From: an uncultured Clostridia bacterium
GTDB taxonomy: Bacteria > Bacillota > Clostridia > TANB77 > CAG-508
Assembly (NCBI GenBank): GCA_934141605.1
Contig: CAKPCL010000004.1
Coordinates: 23,911-87,910 of the forward strand
Direction: 5' to 3'
DNA: 64,000 nucleotides
Within the stretch, counting starts at the first letter, position 1. The number at the start of each line of letters is the position of its first letter. Below the pieces are notes generated by a model. The model was not told where the DNA came from and did no database searches. It was given only the letters and a program-made list of their open reading frames with translations. Made by a program: the position numbers and the translations under genes. Of the stretch, positions 19,667 through 29,324 are shown piece after piece.

Positions 19667-21223
19667 ATGGAATTAAAAGAAAAAGAATTATTAGAAGAAA
19701 ACCAACAAAATTTAACTGCAGAAGATGAAAAAATAAAAGATGCTGAAACTTTTGAAGTAATAAATAATGGCCAAAACACAACTCATTCTGATGTTCTCGC
19801 AATTTTTGGTATTTTAACTTTAATATTTGCAATACTATTATTAATAACATTTTTAACTTTTACATTAGTAAATACTCAAAGTGAAAAAATTATTAAAGGC
19901 GTATATATAATAGATGTAGATGTTTCTAACTTAACAAAAGAAGAAGCAAAACAAAAAGTAATAAATCATATAAATTCAAGTATTCCAGATGAAATAAATT
20001 TAAAACATAACGATTTTGAAGCTTCAATTTCTACCACAGAATTATCTTTATATTTTAATATAGATGAAGCAATAGAACTTGCATATCAAATTGGAAAAAA
20101 TGGAAATATTTTTGAAAATAACTTAATTATCTTAAAAAATCTATTATCAAAAACTATAATTACACCAGGGCTTTCAATTGATGAAGAACAACTTAAAAAT
20201 GATTTACAAAATATTTCAAATAATTTACCTGATAAAATGATTGAAACTAGCTATTACATTGATGAAAATAATTTAATAATAACTAAAGGCACTGCAGGAA
20301 GTGTTGTAAAAATTGAAGAAAGCATAAATAAAATAAAAAAATCTATAAATAATCTAAAATGTGCATCTATAGAATTAGTTACAGAAAAAAAATTCCCAAG
20401 TAAAATAGATTTAGATACCATATATAGCGAAGTTCACAAAGGCCCAATTGATGCTTATTACACACAAAATCCATATAATATAATACCTAGCGAAAATGGT
20501 TTAGATTTTGCAATTTCTCTAGATGAAGCTAAAAGCTTACTACAAGAAGAAAAAAATGAATATTCTATACCCTTAAAAATATTATACCCTAATGTAACAA
20601 CAAATATGATTGGAACAGAAGCATTTCCTGATATGTTATCAAATTTTTCAACAAAATACGCTGCAAGCAACAAAAATCGTACTACAAACTTAATTTTAGC
20701 TGCAAACAAAATAAATGGTACTGTTCTAATGCCTGGTGAAACCTTTTCTTATAATAAAGTTGTAGGAGAAAGAACCATCGAAGCCGGATATAAAGAAGCA
20801 CCTATATATGTAAATGGAAGAGTTGAAGATGGTTTAGGCGGTGGAATTTGCCAAATCACAACAACTTTATATAATGCAGTATTATATGCAAACTTAGAAA
20901 TAGTAGAAAGAAGCAATCATCAATTTATTCCTTCATATTCAAATGCAAGTAGAGATGCAACTGTTGTTTATGGATTAATAGACTTTAAATTTAAAAACAA
21001 TAGAGAATATCCTATCAAAATAACTTGTTCAGTTTCAAATGGAATTGCAGATTTTAAAATATTTGGTTTAAAAAGCGAAGACGATTATGAGGTTCAACTA
21101 TCATCTAGAATAACCTCTACTACTTCAAATGCAATATATTCAGAAGCATATAAGACTTTGAAGAAAAATGGTAAAGTTATAAGTACAGAAAGGATTTCAA
21201 AAGATACATATAAAAGACATTAA
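19667..21223 (+). CDS. VanW-family protein, membrane anchored
   Basis: 518 residues. A cytoplasmic acidic N-terminus, one membrane segment (43-67), then two peptidoglycan-binding-like (PGBD/YoaR) repeats (about 75-310) and a VanW domain (about 350-490) with MPGETFSYNKVVGERT and GLGGGICQITTTLYNA. Proteins of this layout are common in sporulating Clostridia and act outside the membrane on or near peptidoglycan; the biochemical role of VanW is not settled. Strong AAAAGGAG ribosome site. Single gene, closed by a terminator shared with the convergent ypeB. Confidence 0.9.
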   Translation: MELKEKELLEENQQNLTAEDEKIKDAETFEVINNGQNTTHSDVLAIFGILTLIFAILLLITFLTFTLVNTQSEKIIKGVYIIDVDVSNLTKEEAKQKVINHINSSIPDEINLKHNDFEASISTTELSLYFNIDEAIELAYQIGKNGNIFENNLIILKNLLSKTIITPGLSIDEEQLKNDLQNISNNLPDKMIETSYYIDENNLIITKGTAGSVVKIEESINKIKKSINNLKCASIELVTEKKFPSKIDLDTIYSEVHKGPIDAYYTQNPYNIIPSENGLDFAISLDEAKSLLQEEKNEYSIPLKILYPNVTTNMIGTEAFPDMLSNFSTKYAASNKNRTTNLILAANKINGTVLMPGETFSYNKVVGERTIEAGYKEAPIYVNGRVEDGLGGGICQITTTLYNAVLYANLEIVERSNHQFIPSYSNASRDATVVYGLIDFKFKNNREYPIKITCSVSNGIADFKIFGLKSEDDYEVQLSSRITSTTSNAIYSEAYKTLKKNGKVISTERISKDTYKRH

Positions 21224-21265
21224 AGAGGGATTGAGGAGCTACCACTCCAAATCCCTCTTTTTTTA
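21222..21265 (+). terminator. Bidirectional terminator between vanW and ypeB
   Basis: Stem AAAGAGGGATT/AATCCCTCTTT with an ~17-nt loop followed by T residues; it overlaps the vanW stop region and the ypeB stop. Confidence 0.85.
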
Positions 21266-22627
21266 CATTGCTAATGTTCCATTGGGTGTATTAGTAATAA
21301 TTAAAATATCTTCCTCTCTTCCATTTTCAGCATTTATATAAACTAAAAACTCTTGAGATTCTACTTTTCCCTTAAACTCATAACACAAAATTTCTGTCTT
21401 ATACTCAGTAGGAATAATTGCTAAACCTTCAGCATCTATTTGCAAATCTTTATTTAAAGTCTTTTTAGCTTCTTCCTTGCTAATTTTAACCTTAGAAACA
21501 TCTCTTTGAGTATGATTATTTAAATAACCTGTTGCTTCAATTCCAAGAACTTCCCCATTATCTAAAGCAACTTTTACTTTAATCAAATCTGAGTAAACAA
21601 CTACTTCACCTTCAGTATAAGCATAATTTATAGTTACAACTCCCTCTTGTTTTAAGTAATAAGTTTCTTTCATATCAGTAAATCCGTGGTTGTTTAAAAA
21701 TTCTTTTCCTTTTGTATTTGCTTCATCTTGAGAAATAACTTCAGTATTTACATTTCTATTTGAATTCATGTAAACAACATGCCCACCTTTTTTAGAAATT
21801 GAAATATTAACACTGTCTTCTGAATTTGTTTTTATAGAAAAATTATATTCAGGAATAGTTGCATTTTCAGAATATCCTAAATTTTGTATTTCTTTAACAT
21901 TATCTTTTCCTATGAAATCTATTGCTTTTTGTTTTGCTGTTTCTTCATCTATATCATCTCCTGTTAATCCTTTTGGATTACCGCTTGTTAAATGTTCAGA
22001 AAAAGCACCATCATATATTAAACCTGAGTATTCATGAAAGTTTTCTTCCATATTGCTAAATCCATCTAAAGAACTTGTACTTACTTGTTGCGCAAAAGCA
22101 ACTGTTCCTTTTTTGGTAAGCTCGTTCCACTTTATTCTTCCAGAATTTATATCATCAGATAATTGACTTAAGGTATTTTCTAATTCAACACTATAAGAAT
22201 GTAAACTTTTTAAATTTTTAAAATCTTCTTCTGTTAAACTTTCATTATAAATATTTTTTCTTGATAATGAATAACTATAATCACTAACTTGGTTTAAAAA
22301 TTTTTCTGTATTCTCTAACTCTTGACTTTCAATAGGCAATTGTGAAAGATATGCTTGAGCTAAGTTTGCCTCTCTCCATACATTTGTTAAAGTTTCAGCC
22401 CCATGTTCTGGAGTACTTGAAATTAATGATTTAGCAAGATATGTCTCAACATTTTCAACATAATCTACTAATTCATAAAATGCCCTATTGTAAGAATTTT
22501 CTGATGCTTGTTTTGCTGTTTTCTGATTTTTAATTAAAACTGCAACTAGTACAATTATAACCATTAAAGCTATAAAAATAATGCTCAACATATGGACTTT
22601 TTTTAATCTACTTATCCAATCTCTCAT
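21263..22627 (-). CDS. ypeB: Germination protein YpeB
   Basis: 454 residues. A single N-terminal membrane segment (13-33), a helical region, then repeated PepSY-like units in the second half (EEAKKTLNKDL, DEANTKGKEFLNNHGF, EETAKQKAIDFIG). Length and layout match YpeB, which is needed to place and stabilise the cortex-lytic enzyme SleB in spores. It lies 42 nt downstream of sleB on the same strand, the conserved sleB-ypeB operon. Confidence 0.92.
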   Translation of the reverse strand: MRDWISRLKKVHMLSIIFIALMVIIVLVAVLIKNQKTAKQASENSYNRAFYELVDYVENVETYLAKSLISSTPEHGAETLTNVWREANLAQAYLSQLPIESQELENTEKFLNQVSDYSYSLSRKNIYNESLTEEDFKNLKSLHSYSVELENTLSQLSDDINSGRIKWNELTKKGTVAFAQQVSTSSLDGFSNMEENFHEYSGLIYDGAFSEHLTSGNPKGLTGDDIDEETAKQKAIDFIGKDNVKEIQNLGYSENATIPEYNFSIKTNSEDSVNISISKKGGHVVYMNSNRNVNTEVISQDEANTKGKEFLNNHGFTDMKETYYLKQEGVVTINYAYTEGEVVVYSDLIKVKVALDNGEVLGIEATGYLNNHTQRDVSKVKISKEEAKKTLNKDLQIDAEGLAIIPTEYKTEILCYEFKGKVESQEFLVYINAENGREEDILIITNTPNGTLAM

Positions 22628-22668
22628 TTTTTAAATCTTCCTTTCATTTTGTTTATTTTAGTTCAAAC

Positions 22669-23142
22669 TTATTTACAAAATCTATGTTTACCAATAGTCT
22701 TTACTAATGGCCTAGACCATATCCATTTATTTGTTGCCGTATTTGGATTAAAATAATAAACACAGCCTCCAGTAGGGTCCCAACCGTTCATTGCATCTTG
22801 TGCAGCTTTATAAACTGTAGAACCTTCAGATATTGGTGCATTTATTTGTCCATCAGCCACCGCAGTAAATGCTCCTGATTGATAAATTACTCCTGAAATA
22901 CTATTAGGAAACCTTGAGTCTTTTACTCTATTTAATATAACTGCCCCAACTGCAACCTGTCCTTCATAAGGTTCTCCTCTTGCCTCTCCATTTATAGCCC
23001 TTGCCATTAATTGAATATCTGATGTATTTGAACTTTTTGCCAAACTTACAGTATTTACTTGCCCATTATCCACAATAAATACAACAATTGTTAATAACAC
23101 TATAAAAAATATAATTAAAAATGCCTTAATAATTTTTTTCAC
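22669..23142 (-). CDS. sleB: Spore cortex-lytic enzyme SleB (catalytic domain only)
   Basis: 157 residues. An N-terminal membrane/signal segment (5-24) and the cell-wall hydrolase domain (about 42-157) with catalytic E53 in ARAINGEARGEP, then VAVGAVILNRV and GCVYYFNP. This lytic transglycosylase opens cortex peptidoglycan at germination. It is shorter than the Bacillus enzyme because the N-terminal peptidoglycan-binding domain is absent. Followed by ypeB, which fixes the assignment. Confidence 0.9.
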   Translation of the reverse strand: MKKIIKAFLIIFFIVLLTIVVFIVDNGQVNTVSLAKSSNTSDIQLMARAINGEARGEPYEGQVAVGAVILNRVKDSRFPNSISGVIYQSGAFTAVADGQINAPISEGSTVYKAAQDAMNGWDPTGGCVYYFNPNTATNKWIWSRPLVKTIGKHRFCK

Positions 23143-23220
23143 AATTTTCTCCTTCTTATTTCCTTTTTTAAATATTATTTCATTTATATTTTGTATAAAA
23201 AATTGAAAAATATACCTTCG

Positions 23221-23249
23221 TTGAAATATTTTTTATAATATGTTAAAAT
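23221..23249 (+). promoter_or_regulatory. Promoter of the glycosyltransferase gene
   Basis: TTGAAA (23221-23226), 17-nt spacer, TAAAAT (23244-23249); 39 nt before the chosen ATG. Confidence 0.6.
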
Positions 23250-23288
23250 TAAGATATCTATTTGAACAAAGTGAAAGGAGTATTACTT

Positions 23289-24432
23289 ATGAAAAAAATT
23301 TTGATTTTCTATGCTTCATATGGCGGTGGGCATTTAAATGCTGCAAAATCCATAAAAGAATATATTGATAATAATTACAAAAACTATGAAACTGAATTAA
23401 TAGATTGTATGAAATATGTTAATAAACCAATTGAAAAGGTTACAACAGCCGCATATAGAGAAATGGCCAAAAAAGTCCCTTGGGCTTGGGGAAGAATATA
23501 TTCCGATTCCCAAAAAGGTCCTCTAGCACATATTTCTTCAAGGTCTAACAAAATATTTGCAATAAAACTTTTAAAACTATTACGCGAAAAACAACCTGAT
23601 TTAATAATTTCAACACACCCATTTGGAAGTCAAATGTGTAGTTATTTAAAAAGAAAAGGAAAAATCACTGCAGAAATTGCAACAATAATGACAGATTTTT
23701 CACCTCATGACCAATGGTTAGTACGGACATGAAAACACAAATTATTTTTTCGTTGCAAATGATAAGATGAAAACTTACTTAATATCAAAAAATATTCCAG
23801 AAAGCAAAATATTTGTAACAGGAATTCCAATTTCATCAAGATTTTTACAAAAATTTGACCGAAAACAAATTTTTGACGAATTAAATCTAAAAGACAATAG
23901 AAAAACTATTTTATTTTTTGGTGGTGGAGAATTTGGACTTGGAAAAGCTAAAACTTTTGAAATTTTTGAAACTTTAGTTGAAAATTTTAATGATATACAA
24001 ATAATTGCTATATCAGGAAAAAACGAAAAAATGAAATTAAAATTTGAAAAGATAGTAGAAAAATATAGCAAGCAAGATTATGTAAAGGTTTTAGAATATA
24101 CTAATAAAGTACCAGAATTAATGTCAATATCTGACTTAGTTGTAACAAAACCAGGTGGTTTAACAACTTCAGAAAGCCTTGCTTCTAATTTGCCTATGGT
24201 CATAATAAATCCTATTCCCGGTCAAGAAGAAGAAAATGCTGAATTTTTAGAAGAAAAGCATATTGGAATTTGGATTAGAAAAAATGATTCTGGTTATGAA
24301 GTTTTTAAAGATTTATTATATGATGATGAAAAATTAAAACAAATGAAGTTAAATACAAGTCTTCTATCTAAAAGAAATTCAACAGAAGATATTTGTCGAA
24401 TTATGTTGACTTTTAAAACAAATAATTTATAA
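23289..24432 (+). CDS. MGDG-synthase/UgtP-like glycosyltransferase, interrupted by a +1 frameshift at CGG
   Basis: About 380 residues when one base is skipped. Start at 23289 because AAAGGAG precedes it. The N-terminal half has FYASYGGGHLNAAKSI and STHPFGSQM, ending in TDFSPHDQWLV; then comes an in-frame CGG (23724-23726) followed by ACA TGA. Skipping the C continues GHENTNYFFVANDKMKTYL without loss and leads into the nucleotide-sugar half (LFFGGGEFGLG, KPGGLTTSESLA, PGQEEENAEFL). Family members add sugars to diacylglycerol at the membrane to make glycolipids or lipoteichoic acid anchors. Both halves keep their conserved motifs, so the protein is probably made. Confidence 0.85.
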
Positions 24433-24442
24433 ATATATACGA

Positions 24443-24467
24443 AAAGTGGAGGCAATGCCTCCACTTT
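24443..24467. terminator. Hairpin between convergent genes
   Basis: A perfect 11-bp stem (AAAGTGGAGGC/GCCTCCACTTT) with a 3-nt loop between the glycosyltransferase and the small zinc-finger gene; T-rich on the minus-strand side, so likely a terminator for the latter and possibly both. Confidence 0.7.
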
Positions 24468-24469
24468 CC

Positions 24470-24610
24470 TCATTTCTTAAAGTTAGTTGCTTTTGGAATT
24501 ATAATTCCTTTTCCTTTGCAGAAACGGCATTTCTTTCCAAAAACTCTGCCCTCTCCATTACAGGCAGAACAAAGTCTAGGTCCTAACCGGGCCTTTTCTT
24601 TTTTGCTCAT
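24470..24610 (-). CDS. 46-residue protein with a DnaJ-type zinc centre (contains an in-frame CGG)
   Basis: Two CxxCxGxG motifs, CSACNGEG (C14, C17) and CRFCKGKG (C28, C31), as in one zinc centre of DnaJ. A strong AGGAGGAGG ribosome site lies 8 nt before the ATG at 24610. Codon 8 is CGG (24587-24589), read in frame here: a +1 shift would give GGT then TAG, and there is no start codon between the CGG and the first cysteine. It is one of only two CGG codons I found that do not coincide with a frameshift. Function unknown; perhaps a zinc-binding chaperone fragment or RNA/DNA-binding microprotein. Confidence 0.75.
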   Translation of the reverse strand: MSKKEKARLGPRLCSACNGEGRVFGKKCRFCKGKGIIIPKATNFKK

Positions 24611-24731
24611 GTCTTGTTGCCTCCTCCTGTAATGTTGCTTCTTTTATAAAGTTACATAATTATTATAACATGTTTTTATATAATTTACAAGTATTTCCCA
24701 TAACAAGAGATGAAAAATAGAATAGAATATA

Positions 24732-25331
24732 TTAAATTTCTCTTCTTCCTTCCAATGCTTTAGTTAAAGTAATTTCATCTGTGTATTCCAAATCTCCTCC
24801 AACAGGAATTCCATGTGCTATTCTTGTAGCCTTAATTCCTAAAGGTTTTATTAATTTAGATAAATACATAGCTGTTGCTTCTCCTTCTACTCTAGGATTT
24901 GTAGCAAGTATAACTTCTTTAACTTGTCCTTCCATAAGTCTTGAAAGGAGTTCTTTAATTTTTATATCATCTGGTCCAATCCCATTCATTGGGGAAATTG
25001 AACCATGTAATACATGATATACACCTTTAAATTCATGTGTTTTCTCCATAGCTACTATATCTCTTACATCTTCCACAACACATATTAAAGATTGGTCTCT
25101 TTTAGGATTAGAACATATTGGACATGGGTCTGTATCAGATATATTATAACATTTACTACAATATTTTAAGTTTTTCTTTGCCTCTACAATAGAATTTATA
25201 AATTCATTAGTTTCTTGCTCTGAACAATTTAAAATATAAAAGGCAAGCCTAGCAGCAGTTTTATGTCCTATGCTAGGCAATTTTTCAAAACTTTCTATTA
25301 ATTTTTCTATTGATGGTGAATATAATGACAT
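24732..25331 (-). CDS. recR: Recombination protein RecR
   Basis: 199 residues, the usual size. Helix-hairpin-helix near the N-terminus ([17 protein letters not shown]), a four-cysteine zinc finger ([16 protein letters not shown]), a Toprim domain ([14 protein letters not shown]) and a C-terminal Walker-like [12 protein letters not shown]. Works with RecO/RecF to load RecA in gap repair. Last gene of dnaX-ybaB-recR, as in other Firmicutes. Confidence 0.97.
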   Translation of the reverse strand: MSLYSPSIEKLIESFEKLPSIGHKTAARLAFYILNCSEQETNEFINSIVEAKKNLKYCSKCYNISDTDPCPICSNPKRDQSLICVVEDVRDIVAMEKTHEFKGVYHVLHGSISPMNGIGPDDIKIKELLSRLMEGQVKEVILATNPRVEGEATAMYLSKLIKPLGIKATRIAHGIPVGGDLEYTDEITLTKALEGRREI

Positions 25332-25347
25332 AAGTTTTTCTCCTTTA

Positions 25348-25692
25348 TTACATTAATCCAGGAATATTAAATTTTCCAAGTTCTTGACTTTGTGCTGAAT
25401 CAACTTTTCTTAAAGCTTCATTTACACATGTTAAAATTAAATCTTCTAACATTTCTACATCATCAGGATCAACTACATCTGGTTTTATTTTTATTTCTTT
25501 TATAACCTTTTCACCTGTAACTTTTACACTTATTGCTCCTCCACCTGCTGTACTATCAAATTCTTTTGTTGCTAATTCCTCTTGTGATTTTTGCATTTCT
25601 GCTTGCATTTTTTTGGCTTCTTTCATTAAACTGTTAATATTCATTCCGCCAAATCCTCCCATACCTCCTGGGAATCCACCTCTTTTTGACAT
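25348..25692 (-). CDS. Nucleoid-associated protein YbaB/EbfC
   Basis: 114 residues. A glycine/methionine-rich start ([14 protein letters not shown]), then the helical core [15 protein letters not shown] and the strand-rich centre with [20 protein letters not shown]. Dimeric DNA-binding protein. Sits between dnaX and recR, its conserved place. Confidence 0.95.
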   Translation of the reverse strand: MSKRGGFPGGMGGFGGMNINSLMKEAKKMQAEMQKSQEELATKEFDSTAGGGAISVKVTGEKVIKEIKIKPDVVDPDDVEMLEDLILTCVNEALRKVDSAQSQELGKFNIPGLM

Positions 25693-25726
25693 TTTAAATT
25701 TCTCCTTTCAATTAGTTTTAATAAAA

Positions 25727-27346
25727 TTATTCTATTATATTAAATGGTATATCAGACTCATTAGCCAATTTCTGTATATCATCTTCTGGATTATGTTGCA
25801 TAGCTTGATTTTGAATATCTGATATATATTTTATGTGTACATTTTTACCACAAGCTGTTGAAAGTAAATTTGATATTTCATTTACATTTTCTTGTTTTTC
25901 TAAAACCGCTTTTCCGAAAGCAGTTATACCATTTTTAAATTTAATTTCAACTGTCTCGTCGTTTATTTGTTCAGCTTTTGTGTTCATTAAATTAGTATAT
26001 AACACTATTTTTCCATTTTGTTTTAAATCACTAACTATTTTAGGCCAGCTTTTGCTTAAATCGCTTGAATATGTTTTTTGAGTAGTATTGGAAGTCCTAA
26101 TAGTTGGTCTTTCTGGTGTCATACCAGATGCACTGGTATTTACTATATTTGATTGTGTCATAATATCTCTTCGTGGTTGAACTGGTGCTGTTTGAGTAAC
26201 TATTTTTCCAGACCTTAAATAATTTTCAATTTTTTCAACTCTTTCTTCTATGTTTTTTCCGCTTCCAATATCTTTACTACATAATTTAATTATTCCAGCC
26301 TGAAACATAATAGTCTTTTGAGTTGACCATTTTATATCATTTTCTAAATTTGATAATTCATAAATTAAATCAACTAGTTTTTCTTTTGTAACTTTTTCAG
26401 ATACATTTTTTATATTTTGAACTTCCTCATTATTATATAATTCTACTTTTCCAGATGACTTATATATTAATATATCTTTTACATATTTAATAATTTCCCA
26501 TAAAAAGTTATTTAAATCTTTTCCTTGATTTAATATTTCTTCCATACTAGCTAAAGCTTTATCTACATCATATTCAATAATTGCTTCTATTATACTATGT
26601 ACATATGTTGTTTTAGGAATTCCTACTAAATCTTTTATTTTATCATCATCAATTTTATTTTCTCCGTCTTGTATACATCTCTCTAAAATTGATAATGCGT
26701 CTCTCATAGCTCCTTCAGATAAAACAGCTATAATTTTTAATGCTCCGTCTGTAATTTCTATATTGCTTTCCTGACAAACTATTCTTAATCTTTTTATAAT
26801 ATCTTCATCTGATATCCTTTTAAAATCAAATCTCTGACATCTAGAAAGTATAGTTGCTGGTAGTTTTTGAGGTTCTGTTGTTGCTAAAATAAATTTAACA
26901 TGTTCAGGTGGTTCTTCCAATGTCTTAAGTAAGGCATTAAACGCTCCTGTTGAAAGCATATGTACCTCATCTATAATATATACTCTATATTTTGCTTTTG
27001 TAGGTAGAAAATTAACCTCTTCACGAATGCTTCTAATATCTTCAACACTATTATTTGAAGCCGCATCCATTTCTACAATATCTGTAAGTGAGCCATTTAA
27101 AGCACCCTTACAAATTTCACATTCATTACATGGTTCACCATCTTTTGGATTCAAACAATTTATTGCTCTTGCCAAAATTTTTGCAGAAGATGTTTTTCCT
27201 GTACCTCTTCCGCCATTAAACAAATAGGCATGGCCAACTCTATCAGCCATAATCTGATTTTTTAATGTTCTTGTAATATGTTCTTGTCCAACAAGTTCTG
27301 AAAATGTAATTGGTCTAAATTTTCTATAAAGAGCTGTGTACCCCAT
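25727..27346 (-). CDS. dnaX: DNA polymerase III subunits gamma/tau
   Basis: 539 residues. Walker A GGRGTGKT (45-52), zinc-binding cysteines in CLNPKDGEPCNECEIC, Walker B VYIIDEVHML, the SRC motif LSRCQRFDF and sensor 2. The C-terminal third (after about 370) is variable linker and tau-like region. Clamp-loader ATPase of the replisome. The in-frame gene contains no A-rich slippery sequence that I could see for a shorter gamma form. Preceded by the SRP RNA gene, as in Bacillus. Confidence 0.96.
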   Translation of the reverse strand: MGYTALYRKFRPITFSELVGQEHITRTLKNQIMADRVGHAYLFNGGRGTGKTSSAKILARAINCLNPKDGEPCNECEICKGALNGSLTDIVEMDAASNNSVEDIRSIREEVNFLPTKAKYRVYIIDEVHMLSTGAFNALLKTLEEPPEHVKFILATTEPQKLPATILSRCQRFDFKRISDEDIIKRLRIVCQESNIEITDGALKIIAVLSEGAMRDALSILERCIQDGENKIDDDKIKDLVGIPKTTYVHSIIEAIIEYDVDKALASMEEILNQGKDLNNFLWEIIKYVKDILIYKSSGKVELYNNEEVQNIKNVSEKVTKEKLVDLIYELSNLENDIKWSTQKTIMFQAGIIKLCSKDIGSGKNIEERVEKIENYLRSGKIVTQTAPVQPRRDIMTQSNIVNTSASGMTPERPTIRTSNTTQKTYSSDLSKSWPKIVSDLKQNGKIVLYTNLMNTKAEQINDETVEIKFKNGITAFGKAVLEKQENVNEISNLLSTACGKNVHIKYISDIQNQAMQHNPEDDIQKLANESDIPFNIIE

Positions 27347-27429
27347 ATTATCACATCCTTTATATATTTTCCCTATTGTACTATAGCAAATTTCAAAAAT
27401 TTCCTATAATAGTATAAAATTTAATCCCT

Positions 27430-27525
27430 CTATAGAGAGCACTCCACATAAAGATTTTCTACTTATTGCTGCTTCCTTCCGGACCTGACAAGGTTCATAG
27501 GTCTCTATTGGATTACTCTCTATAC
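27430..27525 (-). ncRNA. ffs: Signal recognition particle RNA (small bacterial 4.5S type)
   Basis: The minus strand carries the universally conserved SRP helix 8 core: GTCAGGTCCGGAAGGAAGCAG with the GGAA tetraloop, flanked by complementary arms that close with TATAGAGAG/CTCTCTATA. About 96 nt, the short form without the Alu domain found in many Gram-negatives and some Clostridia; Bacillus has a longer one. Located just upstream of dnaX. Confidence 0.95.
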
Positions 27526-27550
27526 AAAGATTAAATCTTATACCTTTGTA

Positions 27551-27579
27551 ATTATATACTGTCTTTTAAAAATTAGCAA
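27551..27579 (-). promoter_or_regulatory. Promoter of the SRP RNA
   Basis: On the minus strand TTGCTA (27579-27574), 17-nt spacer, TATAAT (27556-27551), about 25 nt before the RNA 5' end. Confidence 0.7.
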
Positions 27580-27587
27580 GTATTTTT

Positions 27588-28340
27588 TTATATTCTTTTA
27601 AATACAATATTTTCTAAATTTGTGTACTCCATACTTTGTGTTCCATCATTTACTACATCATTAATAGGCAATTCTAATTCAATATTAGATTTATATGTTT
27701 TTCCACTATTTAAAGTAATATAAATATCAAATGAAGCTTTTAGTTTTAAGTCTTCATTATTAATATTTAATTTTTTCAATAATTCACTATGATTTATTTC
27801 TTCATCATCATTTGAAATATAATTTCCAATGTTGCTAATTGCATATCTAAAAACTACTAATCCACCTTGATTAGATATTTTCATTTCTTTTATGCTTGAA
27901 TCCATACTGCCTATATATTCTATTTTAGAAGTCTCATTTTCAGCCGTATTTTTAAAAATTACACTATCTACATTGCTATCAGCTTTTAATAATTTTACTT
28001 CTCCAATTTTAGGGCTTTGTTCTATATTAAAATTATCTAATCTCACATTTTCTATTATTTCTGTGTCTTTGTAGTTTTCATTTCTTTTTATATATAAATA
28101 TATATCATTATTTTGATTTACTGATAAATTCCACTTATTTGTTTCATCATCAATATCTGTCCCTTCAACATTGCTTATTATAGACATTTTTGATATATAA
28201 AATGGAAGATTTCCTTCGCCCTCAACATTATATTTTAATGAAATTACTCCTACAACAAATAATATTGCAAATATGATAAATAATACCATTATTATATGAA
28301 ATTGTTTTGTGTTTGTAATTTGTTTTATTTTTTCTTTCAA
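27588..28340 (-). CDS. Hypothetical membrane-anchored extracellular protein
   Basis: 250 residues. A short basic N-terminus (KEKIKQITNTKQ), one membrane segment (about 15-33), then an extracellular domain rich in beta strand and acidic residues (NVEGTDIDDETNKWNLSVNQNNDIYLYIKRN). No family recognised. Good ribosome site (AGGAGG). Flanked by the SRP RNA and tRNA-Arg, on the same strand. Similar single-pass proteins are common and uncharacterised in Clostridia. Confidence 0.7.
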   Translation of the reverse strand: MKEKIKQITNTKQFHIIMVLFIIFAILFVVGVISLKYNVEGEGNLPFYISKMSIISNVEGTDIDDETNKWNLSVNQNNDIYLYIKRNENYKDTEIIENVRLDNFNIEQSPKIGEVKLLKADSNVDSVIFKNTAENETSKIEYIGSMDSSIKEMKISNQGGLVVFRYAISNIGNYISNDDEEINHSELLKKLNINNEDLKLKASFDIYITLNSGKTYKSNIELELPINDVVNDGTQSMEYTNLENIVFKRI

Positions 28341-28383
28341 ATTTTCCTCCTAAACAATTTATTTTAATATTTTTATATAAACT

Positions 28384-28459
<76 letters not shown>

Positions 28460-28515
28460 ATGATATTTGCTTACATATTATATTATAATCTATCTAAAAA
28501 AGCAAGTAAAAGTTA

Positions 28516-28545
28516 TCTTTAACTATTGACAATGTATGCTATAAT
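28516..28545 (+). promoter_or_regulatory. Promoter of the TtcA-like gene
   Basis: An extended -10 (TGCTATAAT, 28537-28545) with a weak -35 near 28516-28522; about 28 nt upstream of the ATG at 28573. Confidence 0.6.
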
Positions 28546-28572
28546 ATAATAAAAACTTTATGGAGGATTACT

Positions 28573-29286
28573 ATGCAAAAAATATTAAGTTATATGCGTA
28601 AAGCAATAGAAGAATATAATATGATAGATGAAAATGACAAGATTGCCATTTGTTTATCAGGAGGAAAAGACTCAATAACAATGTTATATGCCTTTAAAAA
28701 TTTACAAATATTTTATCCAAAAAAATTTGAAATAATAGCTATAAGTATAAACCCTGGGTTTGAAGGCTTTGATACAATTTTTTTACAAAAAATTTGTGAT
28801 AACTTAGAAATACCGCTATTTACAGAAAAAAGTCATGCACAAGAAATTGTATTTGATATAAGAAAAGAAAAAAATCCTTGCTCATTATGTGCAAATTTAA
28901 GAAGAGGAATTATAAATTCTATTGCTGTACGAGAAGGTTGCAACAAAATAGCTTTAGGACATAACCAAGATGATGTTCTAGAAACATTTTTACTTAACTT
29001 GCTCTATGCAGGTAACATTGGAACATTTTCACCTGTAAGTTATATGGATCGTTCAGGAATTACTTTAATTAGACCTTTAATTTATACTCCTGAGAAAGAT
29101 ACAAAAAGATTTATAAAGAAAAATAATTTAAGTGTATTGCCAAAAGTATGTCCTATGGACGGAACATCAAAAAGAGAATCAATGAAAGAAATGATATTTA
29201 CTCTACAAAAAGATATTCCTATGGTTAGAGCAAACCTTTTTGGTGCTATTAAAAGAAACTTACCTGATTGGAAAATAAAAAATTAA
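28573..29286 (+). CDS. TtcA-family PP-loop ATPase (tRNA thiolation type)
   Basis: 237 residues. PP-loop SGGKDS (29-34), the CxxC pair CSLC (about 111-114) and ALGHNQDDVLETFLLNL. These match TtcA/TtuA-like enzymes that adenylate and thiolate a tRNA base using an iron-sulphur cluster. It is shorter than E. coli TtcA, and which tRNA base is modified cannot be told. TGGAGG ribosome site. Single gene. Confidence 0.85.
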   Translation: MQKILSYMRKAIEEYNMIDENDKIAICLSGGKDSITMLYAFKNLQIFYPKKFEIIAISINPGFEGFDTIFLQKICDNLEIPLFTEKSHAQEIVFDIRKEKNPCSLCANLRRGIINSIAVREGCNKIALGHNQDDVLETFLLNLLYAGNIGTFSPVSYMDRSGITLIRPLIYTPEKDTKRFIKKNNLSVLPKVCPMDGTSKRESMKEMIFTLQKDIPMVRANLFGAIKRNLPDWKIKN

Positions 29287-29324
29287 GCGAGATTTGGAGT
29301 AATATCCCACCATCCCGCTTTTTA

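Noticed and set aside
23289..24432. Annotating the glycosyltransferase, spmA, virD4 and pilin halves as separate genes
   Set aside because: The second halves lack ribosome sites and proper starts, and the halves together make exactly one family-length protein in each case.
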